DNA of 64,000 bases from an uncultured Marivita sp. Its GTDB lineage: Bacteria > Pseudomonadota > Alphaproteobacteria > Rhodobacterales > Rhodobacteraceae. The position numbers and the translations under genes were made by a program. Every line of letters starts with the position of its first letter. The first letter of the stretch is position 1. Where the stretch lies: the NCBI RefSeq assembly GCF_947488135.1, contig NZ_CANKYW010000004.1:62001-126000 (forward strand), given 5' to 3'. The notes beneath the pieces were generated by a model. It was not told the DNA's origin. It ran no database searches and saw only the letters and a list, made by a program, of their open reading frames with translations. Below are positions 58,308 to 64,000 of the stretch, piece by piece.

Positions 58308-60152
58308 TTACTGGATCAGGGCGTGGACCGCGTTGATCGCGGGCTGGTTGATCTCGACCCCGGCGCGGCGCTGCACGTCTGTGGCGTAGGCGCGGAAGAG
58401 GTCTTCGGCGATGCTGTTGGACGCCTGATTGCGCAGCGCTTGTGCGAGCATTTCGATATCGCCATCGGAACGATCGACCGGGGTGATGCCGTCGAGACGG
58501 ATCAGGATCACGTCGCCGGTGCCGGCAATCGCGCGGGTGTCACCTTCGCCCATGTCGAACACGGCGGTCAGCAGGTCGGGCGGCAGATCGGCGATCTGCG
58601 CGTTGCGGCCAAGGTCGGTTTCCGTTTGCCGGGTGAGACCGAGGTCTTCGAAGCTGCTGCCATCCGCCAGAGAAGCGGCGAGGTCTTCGGCCTGCACCAT
58701 CAGTTGAGCTGTCTGTTCGCGGGTATCCCAGCCCTGGCGCACCTGATCGATCACGTCTTCGAGCGGCTGGGGAGCGGGCGGCTGGATGCGGTTCAGGCGC
58801 ATGGCGAAAACGCCGCCATCGCCAAGCTGCATTACCTCGGGGAAGTCGCCTTCGTTGAGCGCGGCGGCGGCTTCGCGAAAGGCGTCGTAGGCGGCGATGT
58901 CGCCATCGGCCCCGGGGAACCAGTCGATCTGGCCGAGCCGGGCTTCGGTGGTGTCGGCGATTTCTTCCAGCGTGGCACCGGCGGCCAGCTCATCGTCGAT
59001 GGACTGGGCCAGCGTTTCGATCACGCGGCGCGCGCGGTCGAGGGCCAGTTCGCTGCGCAGGGCAGGACGGGCTTCGTCGAAACTGGTGGTCTGGGCATCG
59101 AGCACGGCATTGACGCGGTAGAGCGCCGGTCCGAGGTTGGAGGGCAGGGGGCCGACCACGTCGCCGACCTCGGCGGAAAAGACGCCCTCTGCCGCGTCGC
59201 CCAGAGTGTCGCGGGTGACGTCGCCCATATCGACATCGGCGAGGGTGAGCCCGCGTTCGTCGACCAGGTCTTCGAAGGTGACATCTTCGCCAAGACGGTT
59301 CGCGGCCTCAGAGGCGGCCTCTTGCGTGCTGAAGACAAGGCGTTCGACAAGGCGACGTTCGGGCTGGTTGAACTCGTCAATGCGTTCGTCATAGGAGGCA
59401 CGCAGCGCGTCTTCGTCCACCTCGACAGTGTCGACGATCATTTCCGGCGTGATCCACGCATAGGTGATGTCGCGCAGCTCCGGCAGGGTGTAGCGGTCGA
59501 GATTGTCGTCGTAATAGGCTTGCAGGTCGTCCTCGGACGGCTCCGGCAGGCCGGTTTGCAGGTTCGATCCGGTCAGGCGCGCCCAGGTGAAATCGCGGGT
59601 TTCGCCGGTGTAGGCCAGAAGCGTGTCGATATAGGTGTCCGGCAGGGTGTTGCCCGCGATCAGCGCGCTTTGCAGGATGGTGCGTGCGGTGTCGTCGCGC
59701 AATTGCTCTTCGAACTCGGCTTCCGAGAGGCCCTGGTTGCGCAGCGCAAAGCTGTAGGCCTCGCGATTGAAGCCGCCATCGGCACCCTGGAAGGACGGCA
59801 CCTGCAAGAGCTGCTCGGCCACGATGGCGTCGCCGACGGAAAGGTCGATCCGGGCTGCCTCGTTATCGAGACCGCGTGCGGTGATGAGCTGCGCCAGGAC
59901 CTGGCGGTCGAGGCCGATCATCTGCGCTTCGGACATCGGAATGGCGCGCCCGGCCTGGGCGGCGAAGGCGTTGATCTCGGTGCGCAGGTTGCGCAAATAC
60001 GCCTCGGTCGAGACTTCCTTTTCACCGACGGTCGCGACACTGCGCGCGGTGCCGCTCAGGCTTGTTGCGCCGAACCCCGCGAGGCCGATGAAAAGAAGGC
60101 CCATCAGGATCCAGATGAAGGTCTTCGACAGCTTGCCTTTGCCCATGGCCAT
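58308..60152 (-). CDS. SurA/PpiD-type peptidyl-prolyl isomerase chaperone
   Basis: A 614-aa membrane-anchored periplasmic folding factor of the PpiD type. One N-terminal helix (about residues 12-30, FIWILMGLLFIGLAGFG) is followed by the SurA_N-like chaperone domain and a parvulin rotamase region in the middle (about residues 240-360). The rotamase part is divergent, as in many PpiD proteins, so isomerase activity is uncertain. It is followed by trpE and preceded by the aminotransferase on the same strand; the ppiD-trpE pairing is common in Rhodobacterales. Confidence 0.9.
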   Translation of the reverse strand: MAMGKGKLSKTFIWILMGLLFIGLAGFGATSLSGTARSVATVGEKEVSTEAYLRNLRTEINAFAAQAGRAIPMSEAQMIGLDRQVLAQLITARGLDNEAARIDLSVGDAIVAEQLLQVPSFQGADGGFNREAYSFALRNQGLSEAEFEEQLRDDTARTILQSALIAGNTLPDTYIDTLLAYTGETRDFTWARLTGSNLQTGLPEPSEDDLQAYYDDNLDRYTLPELRDITYAWITPEMIVDTVEVDEDALRASYDERIDEFNQPERRLVERLVFSTQEAASEAANRLGEDVTFEDLVDERGLTLADVDMGDVTRDTLGDAAEGVFSAEVGDVVGPLPSNLGPALYRVNAVLDAQTTSFDEARPALRSELALDRARRVIETLAQSIDDELAAGATLEEIADTTEARLGQIDWFPGADGDIAAYDAFREAAAALNEGDFPEVMQLGDGGVFAMRLNRIQPPAPQPLEDVIDQVRQGWDTREQTAQLMVQAEDLAASLADGSSFEDLGLTRQTETDLGRNAQIADLPPDLLTAVFDMGEGDTRAIAGTGDVILIRLDGITPVDRSDGDIEMLAQALRNQASNSIAEDLFRAYATDVQRRAGVEINQPAINAVHALIQ

Positions 60153-60194
60153 GCAGGTGTGCCCCTTGGTCGATTGTGATTTCGTGCGACGTGT

Positions 60195-61391
60195 CTACGC
60201 GGCAGAGACAGGGGTCGCAAGGGGCCAGTCGAGGCTTGCCAGACGGGTGAAGAGCGCCTCGATCCCGGCGCGATCCACATTGGCGAAGGCGATGCGGAAC
60301 TGGCCTGCGCCCGAGGGATCGGTGGCGGGCGTGAACATGGTGCCGGGCAGGGCGAGAACGCCGATCTCCTGCACCAGCTTGGGGGCCAGGGTGGCGCTCG
60401 AGTCAGCGAATGGATGTTGGAGATAGGCGAAATAGGCGCCGCATCCCATAAGCCGCCAGCCCTTGGCTTCGATGAGCGGCATGTGGTCATGGATCGCCGC
60501 GCGCCGGTCGAGGATTTCGGCCCGTTCCCCGGCAAGCCAGTCGTGGAGGTTCTGAAGCCCCCAGAGGGCCGCGCGCTGGCCCAGTTGCGAGGGGCAGATG
60601 GCGACGGTGTCGAGGAACTTTTCCACCTCGGCGAGGAGGTTCGGATTGGCGATGATCGCGCCGACGCGGTGACCGGTTAACCGGTAGGCCTTGGAGAACG
60701 AGTAGAGCTGGATCAGCGTATCGTCCCAGGTGGGATCGGCCAGGAGCGGGTGCGGCGGGGTCGGGCGGCTGTCGAAATCGCGATAGGTCTCGTCGACGAT
60801 CAGCTTGATGCCGGTGTCGCGGGCCAGTGCGAAAAAGGCGGAGAGGGTGTCGGCCGGGTATTCGACGCCGCCCGGATTGTTCGGTGTGACCAGCGCGATG
60901 GCGCGGGTCCTGGGCGTGATCAGCGCGCGCGCCGCTTCGGCATCGGGGATCAGATCGGGGCCGGTGGGCAGGGGCACCGCTGTGACGCCCGACATATCGA
61001 GCCACATCTTGTGATTGAAGTACCACGGGGTCGGCAGGATCACCTCGTCGCCTTCGGTGCAAAGTGCTGCGATCGTCGCGGCGAACGCCTGGTTGCAGCC
61101 GGAGGTGATGGCGATCTGATCGGGGGTGACAGTGCCGTGGTAATGGGCGGCCCATTGCGTGCTCAGTTCGGTGCGCAGGGCGGGCAGGCCGAGAACCGGG
61201 CCGTAGAGATGGGTTTCAGGCAGGTCGAGCGCGTCGGCCATTGCGGCGCGCAGGGGGGCGGGCGGTGGATCGACCGGCGCGGCCTGGCTCACGTTGATGA
61301 GCGGTTGGTTGTCGGGGAAAGTCACGCCCTCGAGCCAGCGGCGGGCCTCCATGACCGGGGGCGCGAAGGTGGTTTGGGTGCGTGAGGTCAT
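60195..61391 (-). CDS. class I/II pyridoxal-phosphate aminotransferase
   Basis: A 398-aa fold-type I aminotransferase. PLP-binding lysine is Lys234 in SFSKAYRLTGHRVG, with the Asn/Pro segment TPNNPGGVEYP at about residues 169-179 and DETYRDF holding the cofactor Asp and Tyr. The substrate is undefined; the start QAAPVDPPP resembles aspartate/aromatic transaminases of the alphaproteobacterial type. It stands 42 bases upstream of ppiD on the same strand. Repeat copy D lies between it and gpt. Confidence 0.92.
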   Translation of the reverse strand: MTSRTQTTFAPPVMEARRWLEGVTFPDNQPLINVSQAAPVDPPPAPLRAAMADALDLPETHLYGPVLGLPALRTELSTQWAAHYHGTVTPDQIAITSGCNQAFAATIAALCTEGDEVILPTPWYFNHKMWLDMSGVTAVPLPTGPDLIPDAEAARALITPRTRAIALVTPNNPGGVEYPADTLSAFFALARDTGIKLIVDETYRDFDSRPTPPHPLLADPTWDDTLIQLYSFSKAYRLTGHRVGAIIANPNLLAEVEKFLDTVAICPSQLGQRAALWGLQNLHDWLAGERAEILDRRAAIHDHMPLIEAKGWRLMGCGAYFAYLQHPFADSSATLAPKLVQEIGVLALPGTMFTPATDPSGAGQFRIAFANVDRAGIEALFTRLASLDWPLATPVSAA

Positions 61392-61437
61392 ACCGGTCTG
61401 ATCCCATAGTGCGCCTGCGGCGCGCTTTGTTTCGTGA

Positions 61438-61501
61438 TTTGGGGGCGCTGCCCCCGTCCGCCTGCGGCGGCGCCCCCGAGATATTTGGAGCCCAAAGAAA
61501 C
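61438..61501 (+). repeat. GC-rich intergenic repeat, copy D
   Basis: TTTGGGGGCGCTGCCCCCG, TCCGCC-TGC-GGCGGC and GCCCCCGAGATATTTGGAGCCCAAAGAAAC, nearly identical to copy C. It lies between gpt (stop at 61506) and the aminotransferase start (61391), both minus strand. Read from gpt, it is the end-of-transcript region, though the hairpin then comes after the conserved AT-rich core. Confidence 0.8.
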
Positions 61502-61505
61502 CCGG

Positions 61506-62009
61506 TCAGTCCTTGCCGCGATAGGGCTCAACATATTGCAGGGCCATGTCCCAGGGGAAGAAGATCCATGTATCCTGGCTCACTTCGGTGATGAAGGTGT
61601 TGACCTGCGGGCGGCCCATCGGTTTGGCGTAGACAGTGGCGATATGGGCGTTGGGCATGTGTTTGCGCACCACTTCAAGCGTGCGGCCGGTGTCGACCAG
61701 ATCGTCCACAACCAGAATGCCGGTGCCGTCGCCGACCACGTCCATATCCGGCGACTTGATTACTTTGGGTTCGGACTGGGTCTGGTGGTTGTAGCTCTTG
61801 ACGCTGATCGTATCGACCATGCGGATGTCCAGTTCGCGCGCGACGATCATCGCGGGGGCCATGCCGCCGCGGGTGATGGCCACCACGGCGCGCCAGCCGC
61901 CATCGTCGGGGCCTTCGCCTTGCAGGCGCCAGGCGAGGGCGCGGGCGTCGCGGTGGAGTTGGTCCCAGCTGACATGGAACCCTTTTTCGTGGGGCAGGCG
62001 ATCGGTCAT
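61506..62009 (-). CDS. gpt: xanthine phosphoribosyltransferase
   Basis: A 167-aa purine salvage enzyme of the Gpt type. The PRPP motif is [15 protein letters not shown] at about residues 88-102, with [22 protein letters not shown] before it and the WIFFPWD ending that distinguishes Gpt from Hpt. It likely prefers xanthine and guanine. It is last in a fabI-lysE-gpt group on the minus strand, 19 bases after the lysE stop. Confidence 0.95.
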   Translation of the reverse strand: MTDRLPHEKGFHVSWDQLHRDARALAWRLQGEGPDDGGWRAVVAITRGGMAPAMIVARELDIRMVDTISVKSYNHQTQSEPKVIKSPDMDVVGDGTGILVVDDLVDTGRTLEVVRKHMPNAHIATVYAKPMGRPQVNTFITEVSQDTWIFFPWDMALQYVEPYRGKD

Positions 62010-62028
62010 GTTTGGCTCCTTTCGGGAA

Positions 62029-62631
62029 TCAGCGGCCGAACAGCAGGCGCAGGCCGAGTGCGCCGAGGATCACGGAGGCGGCGCGGTCGATGAGGGGTTT
62101 GAGGCGCAGGTATCCGGCACGGGCCGGTGCGCTGGACAAGCAGGCGGCGAAGAGTGTGTAGACCGCGACTTCGACGGCGAAGTGGTTGGCCACGATCAGG
62201 GCCTTCGATCCAACGCTCAGGTCCGGCGGAAAGATCACGATAAGCACCGCGCCGGCAAAGAGGACGGATTTCGGATTGGCGAGGTTGACCAACAGGCCGC
62301 CCAGAAACGCCCGTGCTCCGGGGTGCGCGCTATCGGAGACTGGCTTGCGGGCGTCGCGCCACAGCTGCACCGCTATCCAGATCAGGTAAAGCGCCCCCGC
62401 GGTCTTGAGCGCGAGATAGGCCCAGGGAACCAGCGCGAAAACCGCATTGAGCCCCAAAAGCGCCGCCCCCGTCCAGAGCGCGGCCATCAGGCCAAGCCCT
62501 GCGCCGGTGGTCACGCCCGTCCAGAATCCGCCCGCAACCGATTGGCGCAGCGCGTAGAGAAGCGCCGGGCCGGGGGCCGCCATCGCGGCCAGCAGAGTGA
62601 GGTTGAAGGCGAGAAGCTGGGCCGTGGTCAC
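62029..62631 (-). CDS. LysE-family amino acid exporter
   Basis: A 200-aa membrane protein with about six helices of the LysE/RhtB type. It has the family opening [20 protein letters not shown] and the second-half [22 protein letters not shown]. It likely exports a neutral or basic amino acid or homoserine derivative. The GTG start at 62631, 3 bases after the fabI stop with AAGGAA upstream, shows cotranscription with fabI. Confidence 0.9.
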   Translation of the reverse strand: MTTAQLLAFNLTLLAAMAAPGPALLYALRQSVAGGFWTGVTTGAGLGLMAALWTGAALLGLNAVFALVPWAYLALKTAGALYLIWIAVQLWRDARKPVSDSAHPGARAFLGGLLVNLANPKSVLFAGAVLIVIFPPDLSVGSKALIVANHFAVEVAVYTLFAACLSSAPARAGYLRLKPLIDRAASVILGALGLRLLFGR

Positions 62632-62634
62632 GGC

Positions 62635-63441
62635 TTATTCCTTGCTCATGTCGGGCGCGTCGACCGCTTTCATCCCGACCACATGGTAGCCTGCATCGAC
62701 GTGATGGGTTTCTCCGGTCACGCCCGAGCCGAGATCGGAGAGCAGGTAGAGGGCCGATTTGCCCACATCCTCGATCGTCACGTTGCGGCGCAAGGGCGAA
62801 TTGTATTCGTTCCACTTCATGATGTAGCGGAAATCGCCGATGCCGCTGGCGGCCAGCGTCTTGATCGGACCTGCGGAGATGGCGTTGACGCGGATGCCGT
62901 CTTTGCCGAGGTCTTCGGCAAGGTAGCGGACCGAGCTTTCCAGAGCGGCCTTTGCCACGCCCATCACATTATAATGCGGCATGATCCGTTCGGCTCCGTA
63001 ATAGGTCATGGTCAGAGCCGACCCGCCATGCGTCATCATCTTCTCGGCGCGCTGCATCACGGCGGTGAAGGAATAGACGGAGATATCCATCGTCATCATG
63101 AAATTGTCGCGGCTGGTATCGACGTATCGGCCGCGCAGTTCGCTTTTGTCGGAAAACCCGATGGCGTGGACGACGAAATCAAGGCTGTCCCAGCGGGTCT
63201 TCAACCCGTCAAAAAGCGAATCAATCGACGCCGCATCACTCACGTCACAGGGCAGGACGATGTCCGATCCCAGTTGCGCCGCCAATGGGTCGACGCGTTT
63301 TTTCAGCGCGTCGCCCTGGTAGGAAAAAGCAAGTTCCGCCCCGGCATCGCCAAGGGCTTTCGCGATCCCCCATGCGATGGATTTGTCATTGGCGAGGCCC
63401 ATGATAAGCCCGCGCTTTCCGGCCATTATTTCGCTTTTCAT
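62635..63441 (-). CDS. fabI: enoyl-[acyl-carrier-protein] reductase (NADH)
   Basis: FabI (268 aa) reduces trans-2-enoyl-ACP in fatty acid synthesis. It has the cofactor segment GLIMGLANDKSIAWGIAKAL, DVSDAASIDSLF, and the catalytic YYGAERIMPHYNVMGVAKAAL (Tyr-x6-Tyr-Lys type; given as YYGAERIMPHYNV and MGVAKAAL), followed by SAGPIKTLAASGI. This is the triclosan-type FabI, not FabV or FabK. It diverges from pdxH across 168 bases. Confidence 0.97.
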   Translation of the reverse strand: MKSEIMAGKRGLIMGLANDKSIAWGIAKALGDAGAELAFSYQGDALKKRVDPLAAQLGSDIVLPCDVSDAASIDSLFDGLKTRWDSLDFVVHAIGFSDKSELRGRYVDTSRDNFMMTMDISVYSFTAVMQRAEKMMTHGGSALTMTYYGAERIMPHYNVMGVAKAALESSVRYLAEDLGKDGIRVNAISAGPIKTLAASGIGDFRYIMKWNEYNSPLRRNVTIEDVGKSALYLLSDLGSGVTGETHHVDAGYHVVGMKAVDAPDMSKE

Positions 63442-63609
63442 GCTGGCTTGCCTTCTCGCTGTTCAGGTCCACTTCGTTTAGGCGATGGACGCTGCTGCGG
63501 CAAGGCTGGTAATGTGGCGAGATTTGCTGCGTTTCGGAAGTGACACGACGTCGCTGTGGACAACCCCCTGGCCTCTCCGATACGGCGCTGCTTTCAGTAG
63601 GAGACTCTC

Positions 63610-64000
63610 ATGAGCGATCGTACGGGTATTTTTGCGGGCGATGACCCTTTCGAGATCGCGCGCAGCTGGCTGGCCGAGGCCGAAGGATCAGAGATCAACG
63701 ACCCCAACGCCATTGCTCTGTCGACGGTGGATCCGGATGGAATGCCAAACGTTCGGATGGTGCTGCTGAAAGAGGTCGAGGCGGATGCGTTCGTCTTCTA
63801 CACGAATTACGACAGTCGCAAGGGGCACGAGATCGACACGGCGGGCAAGGCGGCCTTCGTCATGCATTGGAAATCGCTGCACCGGCAAATCCGGGTTCGG
63901 GGGACCGTCACCCGCGAGGATGGCGAGAAGGCGGATGCCTACTATGCATCGCGGTCTTTGAAGAGCCGTTTGGGGGCGTGGGCCTCGAAGCAGTCGCAGC
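63610..64000 (+). CDS. pdxH: pyridoxamine 5'-phosphate oxidase, N-terminal part (runs off the window)
   Basis: The visible 130 residues match the flavin enzyme that makes pyridoxal phosphate. The opening [20 protein letters not shown] is followed by [23 protein letters not shown] and [13 protein letters not shown] (FMN contacts), then [16 protein letters not shown], and the window ends at [12 protein letters not shown]. The C-terminal third is missing. AGGAGAC lies before the ATG. It diverges from fabI, a common alphaproteobacterial pairing. Confidence 0.96.
   Translation, partial: MSDRTGIFAGDDPFEIARSWLAEAEGSEINDPNAIALSTVDPDGMPNVRMVLLKEVEADAFVFYTNYDSRKGHEIDTAGKAAFVMHWKSLHRQIRVRGTVTREDGEKADAYYASRSLKSRLGAWASKQSQ

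Noticed and set aside
58296-60179. 627-codon plus-strand open frame opposite the PpiD-type gene
   Set aside because: It is exactly antisense to a protein with a membrane anchor and chaperone features, and its translation shows no domain. It is an antisense artefact of codon bias.
61798-63543. 581-codon plus-strand open frame opposite lysE and fabI
   Set aside because: It spans two clear genes and their junction, which no real gene would do here, and has no family motif.
1-64000. CRISPR array, rRNA operon or prophage
   Set aside because: No regularly spaced repeats with spacers, no rRNA-like sequence and no phage structural or integrase genes were seen anywhere in the window.

Overview
The window is GC-rich, gene-dense chromosome of an alphaproteobacterium, most probably a Rhodobacterales/Roseobacter-group organism. 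Three things support this. The gene order dusB(nifR3)-ntrB-ntrC-ntrY-ntrX followed by trkA-trkH-hfq-hflX is the Rhodobacter arrangement. NtrC lacks the sigma54-contact loop, as in Rhodobacter capsulatus. Family-restricted proteins (DUF6456, DUF6477) and Rhodobacteraceae-type combinations such as yajC-secDF next to ccmABCDG are also present. Almost everything is housekeeping. No insertion sequence, prophage, CRISPR array or rRNA operon is visible. One tRNA gene (CAT anticodon) is present.

Layout. 1-7958 (minus strand): alpha/beta hydrolase (cut by the edge), metA, a P-loop ATPase, two DMT exporters, a FadL-type porin with an internal heptapeptide repeat, an SH3 lipid-free secreted protein, guaA and a small membrane protein. 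8146-12420: an MttB-family methyltransferase, DUF6477, DUF6456 and lipA. 12427-17409: two c-type cytochromes divergent from a LysR regulator, then hpt, ratA, cinA-like, pgpA and ispF. 17590-25474: the nitrogen regulatory operon dusB-ntrBC-ntrYX, ending in a lipoprotein with a transglutaminase-like triad. 25500-27289: a small accessory islet with an Imm11-like gene between two 77-bp direct repeats, and a DUF1203 gene. 27290-31820: trkA-trkH, hfq-hflX. 31941-38690: penicillin acylase family protein, 3-hydroxyisobutyrate dehydrogenase-like protein, EF-hand protein, TspO-like protein, serS and a trypsin-like protease. 38910-45859: yajC-secD-secF, a TauE exporter, an Mth938 protein and cytochrome c maturation genes ccmABCDG. 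45864-52490: a tiny ORF, acnA, DUF1223, an acyltransferase, an SDR and CbiX. 52521-64000: tRNA, purM-purN, rnd, a lipoprotein, sufE, trpE, ppiD, an aminotransferase, gpt, lysE, fabI and the start of pdxH.

How the genes work together. Several gene sets form coherent modules: nitrogen sensing (NtrB/C, NtrY/X), K+ uptake (TrkA/H), protein export (YajC/SecD/SecF), cytochrome c assembly (CcmA-G) alongside two cytochromes that need it, and purine synthesis and salvage (PurM, PurN, GuaA, Hpt, Gpt).

The least ordinary content is non-coding. There are two direct repeats, each with three alternative hairpins and an exact TTAA-N7-TTAA (CtrA-type) box, flanking an orphan Imm11-like gene. A family of tandem paired ~20-bp palindromes occurs at four intergenic sites. 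Four copies of a GC-rich intergenic repeat are present. Candidate operators lie in front of the cytochrome/LysR pair and acnA. Among proteins, the AQALGA repeat inserted in FadL and the transglutaminase-like lipoprotein linked to ntrYX deserve attention. All calls come from reading the sequence; no database search was run.
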